A DNA stretch of 64,000 nt from assembly GCF_029392895.1 (NCBI RefSeq), contig NZ_CP114200.1:4123001-4187000 (forward strand), read 5' to 3'. Made by a program: the position numbers and the translations under genes. This DNA comes from Streptomyces sp. 71268 (GTDB taxonomy: Bacteria; Actinomycetota; Actinomycetes; Streptomycetales; Streptomycetaceae). The notes beneath the pieces are model-generated. The model had not been told where the DNA came from. It saw only the letters and a list, made by a program, of their open reading frames with translations, and did not search any database. Shown in pieces: positions 32,173 through 42,863 of this stretch; within the stretch, counting starts at the first letter, position 1, and each line of letters starts with the position of its first letter.

Positions 32173-33314
32173 ATGCGCTCCACCACACCTTCCGAGACCG
32201 CGTACCGCACGCCCGTCAGCACCCCCGGCACGTCGTCGTCCACCGCGGCCGTCACCAACACCTGCTCGCCCGGGGCCACCAGCTCCGCGAGCCGCTCCCG
32301 GCGGCGCACGTCCAGCTCGGCGAAGACGTCGTCCAGCACCAACACCGGCTCGTTGCCCTCGGACCGCAGCAGGTCGTACGAGGCGAGCCGCAGCGCCAGC
32401 GCGTACGACCAGGACTCGCCGTGGCTCGCGTACCCCTTCGCGGGCAACTCGCCCAGTTTCAGCAGCAGATCGTCCCGGTGCGGGCCGACCAGCGTCACGC
32501 CCCGCTCGATCTCCCGCTTGCGCGCCTCGCCCAGCGCCGCCCGCAGCAGCTCGTACAGCTCCGGCCGGCCCGTCTCCGCGCCGAGCGGCGCGCCACCCGC
32601 CGCCTCGCTGACGGAACTCCGGTACTCCAGCACCACCGGCCCACCGCCGGGGGCCAGTTGCTCGTACGCCTTGTCGGCGAGGGGCCGCAGCGTGGCCACC
32701 AGGTCGAGCCGCTGGGCCAGCAACTCCGCGCCCACCTGGGCCAGATGCTGGTCCCAGACGTCCAGCGTGGACAGGTCGAGCTGCCGGCCGCCGTGCCGGC
32801 GCGCCATGGCCGCCGTCTTGAGCAGCGTGTTGCGCTGCTTCAGCACCCGGTCGTAGTCCGAGCGCACCCCGGCCATCCGCGGCGACCTGGCCGTGATCAG
32901 CTCGTCGAGGAACCGCCGCCTCTCACCCGGGTCGCCCTTGACCAGCGCCAGGTCCTCCGGCGCGAACAGCACCGTACGCACGATGCCGAGCACGTCGCGC
33001 GGCCTGACCTGCGAAGACCGGTTGATCCTGGCCCGGTTGGCCCGGCCCGGGTTGAGTTCCAGCTCGATGAGCTGCTGCCGGTCGCCCTGCACGACCGCGG
33101 CCCGCACGATCGCCCGCTCGGCGCCCATCCGCACCAGCGGCGCGTCGGACGAGACCCGGTGGCTGGCCAGCGTCGCCAGGTAGCCGACGGCCTCGACCAG
33201 GTTGGTCTTGCCCTGCCCGTTGGGGCCGACGAACGCGGAGACGCCCGGGTCAAGGGGAACCTCGACCCGGGCGTACGAGCGGAAGTCGGCGAGTGACAAA
33301 TGCGAGACGTGCAT
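32169..33314 (-). CDS. recF: DNA replication and repair protein RecF
   Basis: A 381-residue SMC-like ATPase. Walker [14 protein letters not shown] (30-42), signature region with RRRFLDEL, and Walker [13 protein letters not shown] are present. RecF loads RecA with RecO and RecR at gapped DNA. Start ATG 33314. Between gnd and the dciA-like gene; coupled to the latter through an ATGA overlap. Confidence 0.97.
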   Translation of the reverse strand: MHVSHLSLADFRSYARVEVPLDPGVSAFVGPNGQGKTNLVEAVGYLATLASHRVSSDAPLVRMGAERAIVRAAVVQGDRQQLIELELNPGRANRARINRSSQVRPRDVLGIVRTVLFAPEDLALVKGDPGERRRFLDELITARSPRMAGVRSDYDRVLKQRNTLLKTAAMARRHGGRQLDLSTLDVWDQHLAQVGAELLAQRLDLVATLRPLADKAYEQLAPGGGPVVLEYRSSVSEAAGGAPLGAETGRPELYELLRAALGEARKREIERGVTLVGPHRDDLLLKLGELPAKGYASHGESWSYALALRLASYDLLRSEGNEPVLVLDDVFAELDVRRRERLAELVAPGEQVLVTAAVDDDVPGVLTGVRYAVSEGVVERI

Positions 33315-33384
33315 GGTTTCCGTACCGACCTCCCCCGTCGACCAACGTCCGAGCGCGCCTCCTACGACACGCGCTGACCTGCTG

Positions 33385-34269
33385 TTACTTGTCCGTGTTG
33401 CTCGTCACCGCGTGGCCACCGAACTGGTTGCGCAGCGCGGCGATCATCTTCATCGACGGCGAGTCGTCCTGCCGCGAGGCGAAGCGGGCGAACAGCGACG
33501 CGGTGATCGCCGGCAGCGGCACCGCGTGGTCGATGGCCGCCTCCACGGTCCACCGGCCCTCGCCGGAGTCCTGCGCGTAACCCCGCAGCTTCGACAGGTG
33601 CTCGTCGTCGTCCAGCGCGCGAACGGCCAGGTCGAGCAACCAGGACCGGATGACCGTGCCCTCCTGCCAGCTACGGAAGACCTCGCGGACGTCGGTGACC
33701 GAGTCCACCGCCTCCAGCAGCTCCCAGCCCTCGGCGAAGGCCTGCATCATGGCGTACTCGATGCCGTTGTGCACCATCTTGGCGAAGTGGCCGGCGCCGA
33801 CCTTGCCCGCGTGCACCGAGCCGAACTCGCCCTCGGGCTTCAGCGCGTCGAAGATCGGCTGCACCTTGGCGACGTGCTCCTCGTCGCCGCCGTACATCAG
33901 CGCGTAGCCGTTCTCCAGGCCCCAGACGCCGCCCGAGACGCCGCAGTCCACGAAGCCGATGCCCTTCTCGGCCAGCTCCGCGGCGTGCTTCTCGTCGTCC
34001 GTCCACCGCGAGTTGCCGCCGTCCACGACGACGTCGCCGGGGGACAGCAGCGCCCCGAGCTCGTCGATCGTGGACTGGGTGGCCGCCCCGGCGGGGACCA
34101 TCACCCACACCACGCGCGGCCCCTGGAGCTGGCCGACCAGCTCCTCCAGGCTCGCCACGTCGGCGAGGTCCGGGTTGCGGTCGTATCCGATGACGGTGTG
34201 GCCTGCGCGGCGGATGCGCTCGCGCATGTTGCCGCCCATCTTGCCGAGACCGACGAGACCGAGCTCCAT
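33385..34269 (-). CDS. gnd: 6-phosphogluconate dehydrogenase, decarboxylating (short NAD-type)
   Basis: 294 residues, the short form without the second C-terminal helical repeat. Rossmann motif [35 protein letters not shown] and the [14 protein letters not shown] segment with catalytic Lys are present. It oxidises 6-phosphogluconate to ribulose-5-phosphate. Interposition between dnaN and recF is a Streptomyces trait. AAGGA sits six bases before the ATG at 34269; a GTG one codon earlier is less well spaced. Confidence 0.95.
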   Translation of the reverse strand: MELGLVGLGKMGGNMRERIRRAGHTVIGYDRNPDLADVASLEELVGQLQGPRVVWVMVPAGAATQSTIDELGALLSPGDVVVDGGNSRWTDDEKHAAELAEKGIGFVDCGVSGGVWGLENGYALMYGGDEEHVAKVQPIFDALKPEGEFGSVHAGKVGAGHFAKMVHNGIEYAMMQAFAEGWELLEAVDSVTDVREVFRSWQEGTVIRSWLLDLAVRALDDDEHLSKLRGYAQDSGEGRWTVEAAIDHAVPLPAITASLFARFASRQDDSPSMKMIAALRNQFGGHAVTSNTDK

Positions 34270-34455
34270 CACTAATCCTTCTTGCCGGAGTGAGTGCGTT
34301 GGGTAACGCGGTCGAGCCTACGCCCGGCCCCGCCTGCACGACTGTGGGCTCCGCCGCTCATACGGGGCGCCCGCCGCGCGTCCTGGAGGGGCCACCCGAC
34401 GCGTCGAGTACCCGCCTACGCCACTCACTGTGGACCACGAGGCGGCGCCGCGCCC

Positions 34456-34487
34456 GCCGGGCCACGGGAAGCGTCCCATGGCCCGGC
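34456..34487. terminator. Hairpin after dnaN
   Basis: GCCGGGCCA (34456-34464) pairs with TGGCCCGGC (34479-34487), extended inward by four more pairs after one mismatch. It begins 12 bases beyond the dnaN stop. Confidence 0.7.
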
Positions 34488-34498
34488 CGTCACCGGCC

Positions 34499-35629
34499 TC
34501 AGCCGGACAGACGCACCGGCATGATCAGGTACTTGTACGCCTCGTCGGCCTCCGCGTCCACGGCCGGCCGGCCGCTCAGCAGGGCGGGCTTGGTCGAGGT
34601 GGTGAAGGAGAGCTGGGCCACCGGGGAGTCGATCGCGCTGAGCCCGTCCAGCAGGAAGGTCGGGTTGAAGGCGATCGAGATGTCGTCGCCCTCAAGCTGC
34701 GCGTCCACGCGCTCCACAGCCTGTGCGTCGTCGCTGGAACCGGCCTCCAGGATCAGCACGCCCTGCTCGAAGCTGAGCCGCACCGGAGTGTTGCGCTCGG
34801 CCACCAGCGCCACGCGCTTGACCGCCTCGACGAACGGCGCGGTCTCGATCACCGCGACCGAGTTGAACTCGGTCGGGAACAGCGTGCGGTACTTCGGCAG
34901 GTCGCCTTCGAGCAGGCGGGTCGTGGTACGCCGGCCGGCGCCCTCGAAGCCGATCAGGCCCTCGCCGGCGCCGGAGCCCGCGAGCGCGATGCTCACGGTG
35001 TCGCCGCTGGTCAGCGACTTGGCCGTGTCGAGGAGCGTCTTGGCGGGCACCAGCGCGACGGCGGACAGGTCGGCCGCCTCCGGCTTCCACAGGAACTCGC
35101 GGACCGCGAAGCGGTAGCGGTCGGTGGAGGCCAGGGTGACGTGGTCGCCCTCGATCTCGATGCGCACACCGGTGAGGACCGGGAGCGTGTCGTCGCGGCC
35201 GGCGGCGATGGCCACCTGCGCGGCGGCGGCGGCGAAGACCTCGCCGGGCACGGTGCCGGTGACGCTGGGCATCTGCGGCAGCGCCGGGTACTCCTCCACA
35301 GGCAGGGTGTGGAGTGTGAATCGCGAGGAACCGCACACGACGGTCACGCGTACACCGTCGGTGGAGATCTCCACCGGGCGGTTCGGCAGCGCACGGCAGA
35401 TGTCGGCCAGCAGCCGGCCGGAGACCAGGACCGTGCCGTCCTCCTCGACGTCGGCCTCGACGGAGACCCGGGCGGAGACCTCGTAGTCGAAGCCGGAGAG
35501 GCTCAGCGAGCCCTCCTCCGCCTTCAGCAGCAGGCCCGCGAGGACGGGGACGGGCGGACGGGCCGGGAGGCTGCGGGCTGCCCAGGCCACTGCCTCCGCG
35601 AGTACATCGCGCTCCACCCGGATCTTCAC
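34499..35629 (-). CDS. dnaN: DNA polymerase III beta sliding clamp
   Basis: 376 residues from the GTG at 35629, which has AGGAGG eight bases upstream. Three clamp domains; the C-terminal YLIMPVRLSG is typical. It tethers polymerases and other partners to DNA. It directly flanks oriC. Confidence 0.98.
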   Translation of the reverse strand: MKIRVERDVLAEAVAWAARSLPARPPVPVLAGLLLKAEEGSLSLSGFDYEVSARVSVEADVEEDGTVLVSGRLLADICRALPNRPVEISTDGVRVTVVCGSSRFTLHTLPVEEYPALPQMPSVTGTVPGEVFAAAAAQVAIAAGRDDTLPVLTGVRIEIEGDHVTLASTDRYRFAVREFLWKPEAADLSAVALVPAKTLLDTAKSLTSGDTVSIALAGSGAGEGLIGFEGAGRRTTTRLLEGDLPKYRTLFPTEFNSVAVIETAPFVEAVKRVALVAERNTPVRLSFEQGVLILEAGSSDDAQAVERVDAQLEGDDISIAFNPTFLLDGLSAIDSPVAQLSFTTSTKPALLSGRPAVDAEADEAYKYLIMPVRLSG

Positions 35630-35775
35630 CGGAACCGCCTCCTGCTGTTTCTGACTCGCCTTGCTGGCCTTCGTCGTCGGCTGACTGCCGGAGACCAGTC
35701 TGACGCACGCCACCGACAGCGAGTGCGCGTCGGGGTCAAGTCGGTGCGAGGGCGTGGGAGCGACCCGGACCCGAG

Positions 35776-36362
35776 TTGTGCACAGGCCCCACTTCGAAAC
35801 GAACTTCTCGCTCTCAATGTGTGGTCGTAGTAGTAGGGCCTGTGGAAACCGTGGATAACTGCCTTTGGGCAGGTCACGGCGCATTTTTTGTCCACTGACC
35901 CTGTGGGCGGCGGTGGTGGATAACCCGAGGTCTCTGTGGACCGCCGAAAGTTCTGCACACCCGATACACAGGGAAGCCCTACTTCTCCCCAGCCGCGTCC
36001 CCAGTTTTACCCACGTTCCCCACAGCCCAACCCGGCGCCTTGGTGTGACGCCTTTCACTCGCTCCGGTGAGAGGGGGTGTCGCGTTGCCGAACAGTGGAC
36101 AACGGTGTGGAGAAGGCGGCCGAAGCTGTGCACAAGGGCGGCTGAGCTGTGGGTAGGCAGTGGACAACCGGTCGGGACGCCCTGTGGACGAAATCTTGTC
36201 CACAGCCTGTGGATGACGGTTTGCCACAAATCCACACGCGTCTGACCTCGGAAGATCCTCTCTCACCAGGGCGGCCTGTGGACACGTTTGGGACAGTCCA
36301 GCAGTCCCCAGCCTGTGGACGCGAAATAGTCCGCACATCTGTGGAGAAGACCCGTGTCCACC
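35776..36362. other. oriC: Chromosomal replication origin oriC
   Basis: The dnaN-dnaA spacer holds many DnaA-box-like nonamers. Perfect TTGTCCACA: 36196-36204 (plus). One-mismatch boxes: 35776-35784 (plus), 35850-35858, 35915-35923, 36094-36102, 36127-36135, 36159-36167, 36183-36191, 36106-36114 and 36340-36348 (minus), 35888-35896 (plus). Weaker: 35841-35849, 35935-35943, 36208-36216, 36277-36285, 36314-36322 (minus), 36228-36236 and 36354-36362 (plus). Most point the same way. Streptomyces oriC typically has about 19 boxes over several hundred bases, matching this. Coordinates are the outer boxes I found. Confidence 0.93.
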
Positions 36363-36797
36363 TCCGTAATCGAACACCTTCCCCCGCGGGTGTCCCCGCC
36401 GTGGCCGCCCCGTATCCGCTCCACGACGGCTTCCAGACCGGTCGATGAACGCCAAACGACGCTCCCGGAGCGATGCCGGGAGCGCCGGAGGGAGCGTCCT
36501 GACGAAGCGAAGCGGTCGCACGGCGGGTGCGCTCGGCGCGCGTCGGGACGCGCGGGTAGCCGTCGGAGAGCCGTGACGGGGAGGGCGCCGCGCCCGCGTC
36601 GGGGCGCGTCAGGGAACGGCCCGGAACGGCAGGACGCGCCAGGAACGGCGGGGTCCGGGACGGCAGGTCGCGTACGGTGCCGGGCCGCCCGTGCCGCCGG
36701 GCCGCGCAGGCGCGGCGGCACGCGAGCGCGCGGCGAAGACCATCCACAGCATGGGGATCAACCGCCGCGCGCGGGGCCGGCGCGGGCACGCGAAAGC
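36363..36797. other. Spacer between oriC and the dnaA 3' end, with a strong hairpin
   Basis: No gene seen. GACGCTCCC (36458-36466) pairs with GGGAGCGTC (36490-36498); inside it GCTCCCGG (36461-36468) can instead pair with CCGGGAGC (36476-36483), so two stems compete. The rest has repeated ggaacggc elements. Confidence 0.5.
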
Positions 36798-36819
36798 GGG
36801 GCCCCGGAGGACGGGCCCC
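36798..36819. terminator. Hairpin after dnaA
   Basis: GGGGCCC (36798-36804) pairs with GGGCCCC (36813-36819), eight-base loop; 31 bases past the dnaA stop in the minus direction. Confidence 0.55.
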
Positions 36820-36850
36820 ATGGCGGAGGGGACGCGGCGAGGTGTGAGCG

Positions 36851-38953
36851 TCAGCCGTTCTTGATGCGGTTGGTCAGCTCGGTCACCTGGTTGTAGATGG
36901 ACCGCCGCTCGGCCATCAGGGCCCGGATCTTGCGGTCCGCGTGCATCACCGTCGTGTGGTCACGGCCGCCGAACTGCGCGCCGATCTTCGGCAGCGACAG
37001 GTCCGTCAGCTCGCGGCACAGGTACATCGCGATCTGCCGGGCGGTCACCAGGACCCGGCTGCGGGAGGCGCCGCACAGGTCGTCGACGGTGTGCCCGAAG
37101 TAGTCCGCCGTCGCGGCCATGATCGCGGTAGCCGTGATCTCCGGGGCCGCGTCCTCGCCACCCGGGATCAGGTCCTTGAGCACGATCTCGGTCAGCCCCA
37201 GGTCGACCGGCTGCCGGTTGAGGCTGGCGAACGCCGTCACCCGGATCAGCGCGCCCTCAAGCTCCCGGATGTTGCGCGAGATGCGGGAGGCGATGAACTC
37301 CAGCACCTCCGGGGGCGCGTTGAGCTGTTCCTGCACCGCCTTCTTCCGGAGGATCGCGATCCGCGTCTCCAGCTCGGGCGGCTGCACATCGGTGATCAGG
37401 CCCCACTCGAAGCGGTTGCGCAGCCGGTCCTCCAGCGTCACCAACTGCTTCGGCGGCCGGTCCGACGACAGCACGATCTGCTTGTTGGCGTTGTGCAGCG
37501 TGTTGAAGGTGTGGAAGAACTCCTCCTGCGTCGACTCCTTGCTCGCGAGGAACTGGATGTCGTCCACGAGCAGGATGTCCATGTCGCGGTACCGCTTGCG
37601 GAACGCGTCCGCCTTGCCGTCGCGGATGGAGTTGATGAACTCGTTCGTGAACTCCTCCGAGCTGACGTACCGCACCCGCGTCCCCGGGTAGAGGCTGCGC
37701 GCGTAGTGCCCGATCGCGTGCAGCAGGTGCGTCTTGCCGAGCCCCGACTCCCCGTAGATGAACAGCGGGTTGTACGCCTTGGCCGGCGCCTCCGCCACGG
37801 CCACCGCCGCCGCGTGCGCGAAGCGGTTGGAGGCGCCGATGACGAAGGTGTCGAAGAGGTACTTCGGGTTCAGCCGCGCGGTGGGCTCACCGGGGCCCGG
37901 CGCCGGCGCGGGTTGCGCGGCGAGTGGTCCGGGCGCGCCCGTCGGCGCGGGCGGGCCGCCGTGTCCGGGGCCCTGACCGCCGGGCCCGGAGCGGGGCAGC
38001 ACGGAGGAGGGGTCGGCGGGGTCGCGACGCTGCGTCTCGTAGGGCGAGCCCCCGTGCGCGGGCGGCCCGTGCTGCGGGTGCTGGCCACGCTGGGCGTACG
38101 GGTCCGCGTCCGGGAAGCCGCCGAGCCGGGGCTGCTGCCAGGTGTTGTAGTCGCCGCGCGATTCGGGCAGCGGGGCGCCACCGGAGCGCGGCCAGGCCCC
38201 GGGGTCGGGCCGCTGCTGCGGGTAGTCGGGGTAGGCGGGGCGGGCGCTGGGCAACTCGTCGCCGGGGCGGCCGTAGCTCTCGCGCCCGTCGTAGCCGTCC
38301 CGCGCCTCGCGGCCGTCGCGCGTGTCGTACGCGTCCCGCGCCTCGCGCCCGTCGTAGCCCTCGCGACCCTCGTACGCCTCGCGGGCGGCGGGCGCGTCGT
38401 AGGGGTCCCGCTTGTCGTAGGCGTCCCGGCCGTCGTACGGCTCGTAGGCGTCGCGGGACTCGTAGCCCTCGCGGCCGCCGTCGTATCCGTCACGCGCGTC
38501 GCGCCCGGGGCGGGTGTCCCGACCGTCCCTGCCGTCACGCGCGTCATAGCCGTCACGCGTGTCGAAGCTGTCCCGTGGGGCGTCGCCGTAACGGGACTGC
38601 TGGCCGCCGTGGCCCTGGTGCGGGGCGGACGGGTGGTGCGGGGCGGGGCCCTGGGGCTGCGGTGCGGCGGGCTCGTTCTTGGAGTCGTCCACCGTGATCG
38701 CGATGCGGATCGGACGGCCGCACTCGCGGCTGAGCGCGTCGCTGATCAGGGGCGCGAGCCGGCCCTCAAGCACGCCCTTGGCGAACTCGTTGGGCACCGC
38801 GAGCAGCGCCGTGTCCGCTACCAGCGCCAGTGGCTGGCAGCGGTTGATCCAGTGCTCGTCCTTGGCCTCGACGCCCTGCCCTCTGCCCTCGCCGCGGAGC
38901 TGCTCCAGTACGCGTGGCCACACTGCGGCAAGATCGGCAGGTACGTCAGCCAC
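36851..38953 (-). CDS. dnaA: Chromosomal replication initiator DnaA, with expanded repetitive domain II
   Basis: 700 residues. Domain I (1-90), then a domain II linker of about 270 residues, then the AAA+ domain III with Walker A GESGLGKT (401-408) and Walker B LLVDDIQF, and domain IV with the DNA-binding signature [15 protein letters not shown]. Streptomyces DnaA proteins have long acidic linkers; here residues 127-228 consist of repeated R(D/E)xY(D/E) units, which is striking. It binds DnaA boxes and opens oriC. GTG start 38953. Divergent from rpmH. Confidence 0.98.
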   Translation of the reverse strand: MADVPADLAAVWPRVLEQLRGEGRGQGVEAKDEHWINRCQPLALVADTALLAVPNEFAKGVLEGRLAPLISDALSRECGRPIRIAITVDDSKNEPAAPQPQGPAPHHPSAPHQGHGGQQSRYGDAPRDSFDTRDGYDARDGRDGRDTRPGRDARDGYDGGREGYESRDAYEPYDGRDAYDKRDPYDAPAAREAYEGREGYDGREARDAYDTRDGREARDGYDGRESYGRPGDELPSARPAYPDYPQQRPDPGAWPRSGGAPLPESRGDYNTWQQPRLGGFPDADPYAQRGQHPQHGPPAHGGSPYETQRRDPADPSSVLPRSGPGGQGPGHGGPPAPTGAPGPLAAQPAPAPGPGEPTARLNPKYLFDTFVIGASNRFAHAAAVAVAEAPAKAYNPLFIYGESGLGKTHLLHAIGHYARSLYPGTRVRYVSSEEFTNEFINSIRDGKADAFRKRYRDMDILLVDDIQFLASKESTQEEFFHTFNTLHNANKQIVLSSDRPPKQLVTLEDRLRNRFEWGLITDVQPPELETRIAILRKKAVQEQLNAPPEVLEFIASRISRNIRELEGALIRVTAFASLNRQPVDLGLTEIVLKDLIPGGEDAAPEITATAIMAATADYFGHTVDDLCGASRSRVLVTARQIAMYLCRELTDLSLPKIGAQFGGRDHTTVMHADRKIRALMAERRSIYNQVTELTNRIKNG

Positions 38954-39373
38954 AGGGCACGCTCACTCACTCACTCAGAGGGGGACGCCGACAGTTCCCA
39001 CGAATGCGTGGTTCTTGGGACGGGCGGGAAGGATTCAGAGTTCCGCCACGGTAGTCAGGCCGACGCGCGTGGTTCAAGTCGTTGTCCACAGGGTGTGTAC
39101 AAATGTGCCATGCGGCGTCGCCTCGTGCTCTGGCGCCCCGGTATACGGTGGTGGTGGAGCGCTGCGCCCACGTTGGTTTGACCGAATGGCGTAGCCGCGC
39201 GTACCGTAACCAGGTCGAGTTGTCGATGGCTGCTGCCGCCTGCCTCCGATGGGCATACATCCACGATCCGTGGTGAGAAAGCGGTGCAATCGGGCGTATA
39301 CGAGCTTCTCGTGGGCGCACGGTGACAGCCAGGCGATGTCCCGCCACTACACATTCATTTCTGGAGCCCCCGA
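38954..39373. promoter_or_regulatory. Divergent dnaA / rpmH control region with a DnaA box
   Basis: 420 bases with no gene. A perfect DnaA box TTGTCCACA lies at 39082-39090 (plus), about 130 bases upstream of dnaA, consistent with dnaA autoregulation known in Streptomyces. The rpmH promoter should lie nearer 39300. I do not assign -35 and -10 boxes. Confidence 0.7.
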
Positions 39374-39511
39374 GTGAGCAAGCGCACCTTCCAGCCGAAC
39401 AACCGCCGCCGCGCGAAGACCCACGGCTTCCGGCTGCGTATGCGCACCCGTGCCGGCCGCGCGATCCTCGCGTCCCGCCGTGGCAAGGGTCGCGCCCGTC
39501 TGTCCGCCTGA
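39374..39511 (+). CDS. rpmH: 50S ribosomal protein L34
   Basis: A 45-residue, highly basic protein starting with [21 protein letters not shown] and ending GRARLSA, the complete L34 pattern. ggagccccc lies upstream. First gene of the rpmH-rnpA-yidD-yidC-jag-rsmG order. Confidence 0.97.
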   Translation: MSKRTFQPNNRRRAKTHGFRLRMRTRAGRAILASRRGKGRARLSA

Positions 39512-39528
39512 CCAGCACAGGTCATGAC

Positions 39529-39951
39529 GTGCTGCCTACCGAGCATCGGCTGAGGCGGCGCGAGGACTTTGCGACCGCGGTACGCCGAGGACGCAGGGCC
39601 GGGCGCCCGCTCCTTGTCGTGCATCTGCGAAGCGGTACATCGGACCCGCACCCACCTGGGGAGACAGCTCCCCAGGTGCGTGCGGGTTTCGTCGTCAGCA
39701 AAGCGGTCGGCAACGCCGTCACCCGAAACCTGGTGAAGCGGCGGTTGCGCCACCTGGTGCGCGACCGACTCGACCGCTTCCCCCCCGGTAGCCTGGTAGT
39801 CGTACGGGCGCTGCCCGGCGCGGGCGAGGCAGGCCACGAGCAACTGGCCCGCGATCTCGACACCGCGCTACGGCGGCTGCTGGGCGGGGCCTCCCCGGAG
39901 ACTCCCTCGGTGAACCTCGGGGGTCAGACCAAGGGGAGGGTGCCGCGATGA
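39529..39951 (+). CDS. rnpA: Ribonuclease P protein component
   Basis: From the GTG at 39529 the protein has 140 residues beginning [17 protein letters not shown] after Met. The RNase P signature region [19 protein letters not shown] is present. It assists the RNA subunit in trimming tRNA 5' ends. Its stop overlaps the yidD ATG as ATGA. Confidence 0.96.
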   Translation: MLPTEHRLRRREDFATAVRRGRRAGRPLLVVHLRSGTSDPHPPGETAPQVRAGFVVSKAVGNAVTRNLVKRRLRHLVRDRLDRFPPGSLVVVRALPGAGEAGHEQLARDLDTALRRLLGGASPETPSVNLGGQTKGRVPR

Positions 39952-40265
39952 AGTACCCGCTGCTGTGGTTGATCAAGCTCTACCAGTGGACCATCAGCCC
40001 CATGCTGGGGCCGGTCTGCAAGTACTACCCGTCGTGCTCGCACTATGGCTACACGGCCATCAACGTGCACGGTGCGGTGAAGGGCACGGCGCTGACGGCC
40101 TGGCGCATTCTGCGCTGCAATCCGTGGTCGCACGGAGGTGTCGACCACGTACCCGCCCGGAAGCGTCCGGTGTGGCACCAGTGGCTGCGGAGTCGTCTGC
40201 GTGGGCACTCCACCGCCAAGCCCGCCGCGCAGCCTGAGTCTCAGCCCAACGCCCAAGGAGCCTGA
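39948..40265 (+). CDS. yidD: Membrane protein insertion efficiency factor YidD
   Basis: 105 residues: amphipathic N-terminus [18 protein letters not shown], Cys-containing core [12 protein letters not shown], and [13 protein letters not shown]. It sits between rnpA and yidC and is thought to aid YidC-dependent insertion. The C-terminus is a variable Gln/Pro tail. Confidence 0.95.
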   Translation: MKYPLLWLIKLYQWTISPMLGPVCKYYPSCSHYGYTAINVHGAVKGTALTAWRILRCNPWSHGGVDHVPARKRPVWHQWLRSRLRGHSTAKPAAQPESQPNAQGA

Positions 40266-40268
40266 TTC

Positions 40269-41498
40269 GTGGACACGATCCTCGGTCCTCTCTATGACGT
40301 AGTTTCCTGGATCATCGTCCAGTTCCACTCGCTGTACAGCCTCGTCTTCGACAAGAACAGCGGCTGGGCTTGGGGCCTGTCGATCGTCTCGCTGGTGGTG
40401 CTCATCCGCATCTGCCTGATCCCGCTCTTCGTGAAGCAGATCAAGGCCACGCGGAACATGCAGGCGCTCCAGCCCCGGATGAAGGCGATCCAGGAGCGCT
40501 ACAAGAGCGACAAGCAGCGTCAGTCCGAAGAGATGATGAAGCTCTACAAGGAGACGGGCACCAACCCGCTCTCCAGCTGCCTGCCGATCCTCGCGCAGTC
40601 GCCGTTCTTCATCGCGCTCTACCAGGTGCTCAACAAGATCGCGAACAACCACCCGGTCGGCTTCATCAACCAGGACCTGGTGGACAGCGCCCGTGAGGCG
40701 CACATCTTCGGTGCTCCGCTGTCCGTGAAGTTCATGAGCAGCGCGTCCAAGGTCGAGGGGCTCGGCGCCTCGCTCACCGACGTCCGCGTCGTCACGGTCA
40801 CGATGATCATCCTGATGTCGGCGTCGCAGTTCTTCACCCAGCGTCAGCTCATGACGAAGAACGTCGACCTGACCGTGAAGACGCCGTTCATGCAGCAGCA
40901 GAAGATGTTGATGTACATCTTCCCGATCATGTTCGCCGTCTTCGGCATCAACTTCCCGGTCGGTGTGCTCGTCTACTGGCTGACCACCAACGTGTGGACC
41001 ATGGGGCAGCAGATGTTCATCATCCGCCGCAACCCCACCCCCGGCAGCGTCGCCTACGCCCACCGCCAGGAGCGGCTGCGGGCCAAGGGCAAGCTCAAGG
41101 AGGACCCGGAGGTCGTCGAGGCGCGACAGGCCGTCGAGACCGCCCGGGCCAACCGGCAGCAGCCCAAGAAGCAGACCAAGGCCCAGCGCCAGTCCGCCGC
41201 GGCGCAGGCCGGTGGCGCGAAGGCGCCGGGAGCCAAGCCCAAGCCGGACGCGACGCCCTCGGCGGGCGGGGCGAAGAGCGGACGCGGGCAGGGCCGGGCC
41301 AGGGCCACGGCGCAGACCGGTGGCGCGAAGGGCGCCGGGACGTCCGGAGCGGGCGCCGAGAAGACCTCGCTGGAGAAGGGGAAGAAGGGGGCGCAGTCCG
41401 GCAAGTCGAGCGGCAGCTCCGCCTCCGGATCCTCGCGTAACGCCAAGTCCGGGCAGCGCAAGGGCCAGCGCGGCCCGAAGCACCCATCCAAGAAGTAA
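40269..41498 (+). CDS. yidC: Membrane protein insertase YidC/Oxa1
   Basis: 409 residues, Gram-positive type without the large periplasmic domain. About five spans; conserved [17 protein letters not shown] cytosolic hairpin and [18 protein letters not shown] long Lys/Ala/Gly-rich tail (about 280-409) probably contacts ribosomes. GTG at 40269, three bases after the yidD stop. Confidence 0.96.
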   Translation: MDTILGPLYDVVSWIIVQFHSLYSLVFDKNSGWAWGLSIVSLVVLIRICLIPLFVKQIKATRNMQALQPRMKAIQERYKSDKQRQSEEMMKLYKETGTNPLSSCLPILAQSPFFIALYQVLNKIANNHPVGFINQDLVDSAREAHIFGAPLSVKFMSSASKVEGLGASLTDVRVVTVTMIILMSASQFFTQRQLMTKNVDLTVKTPFMQQQKMLMYIFPIMFAVFGINFPVGVLVYWLTTNVWTMGQQMFIIRRNPTPGSVAYAHRQERLRAKGKLKEDPEVVEARQAVETARANRQQPKKQTKAQRQSAAAQAGGAKAPGAKPKPDATPSAGGAKSGRGQGRARATAQTGGAKGAGTSGAGAEKTSLEKGKKGAQSGKSSGSSASGSSRNAKSGQRKGQRGPKHPSKK

Positions 41499-41512
41499 GA
41501 AGGAGTCCATCC

Positions 41513-42019
41513 GTGACGGAAGGCACCACCCCGGCCGAGGGTGTCGACACTCTGACTCGCCTGGAGCAGGAGGGCGAGATCGCGGCTGACTACCTTGAGG
41601 GTCTGCTGGACATCGCGGACCTCGACGGCGACATCGACATGGATGTCGAGGCGGACCGCGCCGCGGTGTCGATCATCAGCGAATCGACCAGCCGCGACCT
41701 GCAGAAGCTGGTCGGCCGCGACGGCGAGGTGCTGGAGGCCCTGCAGGAGCTGACCCGGCTCGCGGTGCACCGGGAGACCGGCGACCGCAGCAGGCTGATG
41801 CTGGACATCGCGGGGTTCCGGGCGCGCAAGCGCACCGAGCTGTCGGAGCTGGGCGCCAAGGCCGCGGAAGAGGCCAAGGGCAGCGGACAGCCCGTGAAGC
41901 TGGACCCCATGACGCCTTTCGAGCGCAAGGTGGTGCACGACGCGGTGGCGGCGGCGGGCCTGCGGAGCGAGTCTGAGGGCGAGGAGCCCGAGCGCCGGGT
42001 GGTCGTGCTTCCCGCGTGA
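41513..42019 (+). CDS. jag: Jag/KhpB-type KH-R3H RNA-binding protein
   Basis: 168 residues: KH-like domain with LVGRDGEVLEALQELTRLAVH and R3H domain with MTPFERKVVHDAVAAAG and EGEEPERRVVV. Partners such as KhpA bind RNA and affect wall synthesis and division in Gram-positives. AAGGAG lies eight bases before the GTG. Read with yidC. Confidence 0.94.
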   Translation: MTEGTTPAEGVDTLTRLEQEGEIAADYLEGLLDIADLDGDIDMDVEADRAAVSIISESTSRDLQKLVGRDGEVLEALQELTRLAVHRETGDRSRLMLDIAGFRARKRTELSELGAKAAEEAKGSGQPVKLDPMTPFERKVVHDAVAAAGLRSESEGEEPERRVVVLPA

Positions 42020-42069
42020 TCCGGTGACTCCCTTCCCGGCCGAGGGCCCGGGAGGAACAACCCGTACGT

Positions 42070-42099
42070 CCGGCCCCGTCTGTGCGCAGACGGGGCCGG
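42070..42099. terminator. Perfect 13-bp hairpin between jag and rsmG
   Basis: Bases 42070-42082 pair with 42087-42099 around a TGCG tetraloop, 50 bases past the jag stop. It suggests a transcription end or attenuator before rsmG. Confidence 0.8.
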
Positions 42100-42146
42100 T
42101 GCTTGTCAGCAAGGGCAACGGCATGTCGAGAGGAAGGACGGTCCTC

Positions 42147-42863
42147 GTGGCGGAGGCAGCGGAGGAACTTCCCCCAGCGCCGGAGGCGGCGCGGGAGGTG
42201 TTCGGCGACCGCTTTCCGGAGGTCGTGCGGTACGCCGAGCTGTTGGCCGACGTGGGCGTCACGCGCGGCCTGATCGGGCCCCGTGAGGTGCCGCGGCTGT
42301 GGGAGCGACACCTGCTGAACTGCGCGGTGCTCTCGGAGGCGGTGGCCGAGGGCGTCACGGTGTGCGACGTGGGCTCGGGGGCCGGGCTGCCGGGCATCCC
42401 CCTCGCGCTCACCCGACCGGATCTGCAGATCACCCTGCTGGAGCCGCTGCTGCGACGGACCAACTTCCTGCAGGAGGTCGTGGAGCTCCTCGGCCTCGAC
42501 CACGTCACGGTGGTCCGCGGGCGGGCCGAGGAGGTGCTGGGCAAGCTCCAGCCGGTGCACGTGGTGACCGCCCGCGCCGTGGCTCCCCTGGACCGGCTGG
42601 CCGGCTGGGGCGTGCCGCTGCTGCGGCCGTACGGCGAGATGCTGGCGCTGAAGGGTGACACCGCTGAGGAGGAGCTCAGGAGCGCCCGGGCCGCGCTGAG
42701 CAAGCTCGGCGTGGTGGAGACCTCGGTGTTGCAGGTGGGGGAGGGCATCGTCGATCCGCCGTCCACCGTGGTGCGGGTCGAGGTGGGCGAGAGCCCGGGC
42801 GGGGTGCGGTTCGCCGCGAAGCGGGCCAAGGCGGCTCGCAAGGGGCCTCGCCGCCGTCGGTGA
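42147..42863 (+). CDS. rsmG: 16S rRNA (guanine-N7) methyltransferase RsmG
   Basis: From the GTG at 42147 the protein is 238 residues. SAM-binding motif CDVGSGAGLPGIPLAL and RAVAPLDRLAGW are present. It methylates the streptomycin-site G527 of 16S rRNA; loss gives low-level streptomycin resistance and altered antibiotic output in Streptomyces. In-frame ATG 42123 is an alternative start. Basic C-terminal tail. Confidence 0.95.
   Translation: MAEAAEELPPAPEAAREVFGDRFPEVVRYAELLADVGVTRGLIGPREVPRLWERHLLNCAVLSEAVAEGVTVCDVGSGAGLPGIPLALTRPDLQITLLEPLLRRTNFLQEVVELLGLDHVTVVRGRAEEVLGKLQPVHVVTARAVAPLDRLAGWGVPLLRPYGEMLALKGDTAEEELRSARAALSKLGVVETSVLQVGEGIVDPPSTVVRVEVGESPGGVRFAAKRAKAARKGPRRRR

Noticed and set aside
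42024..42146. An upstream start for rsmG
   Set aside because: It would place the strong 42070-42099 hairpin inside the coding region and adds residues absent from the family.
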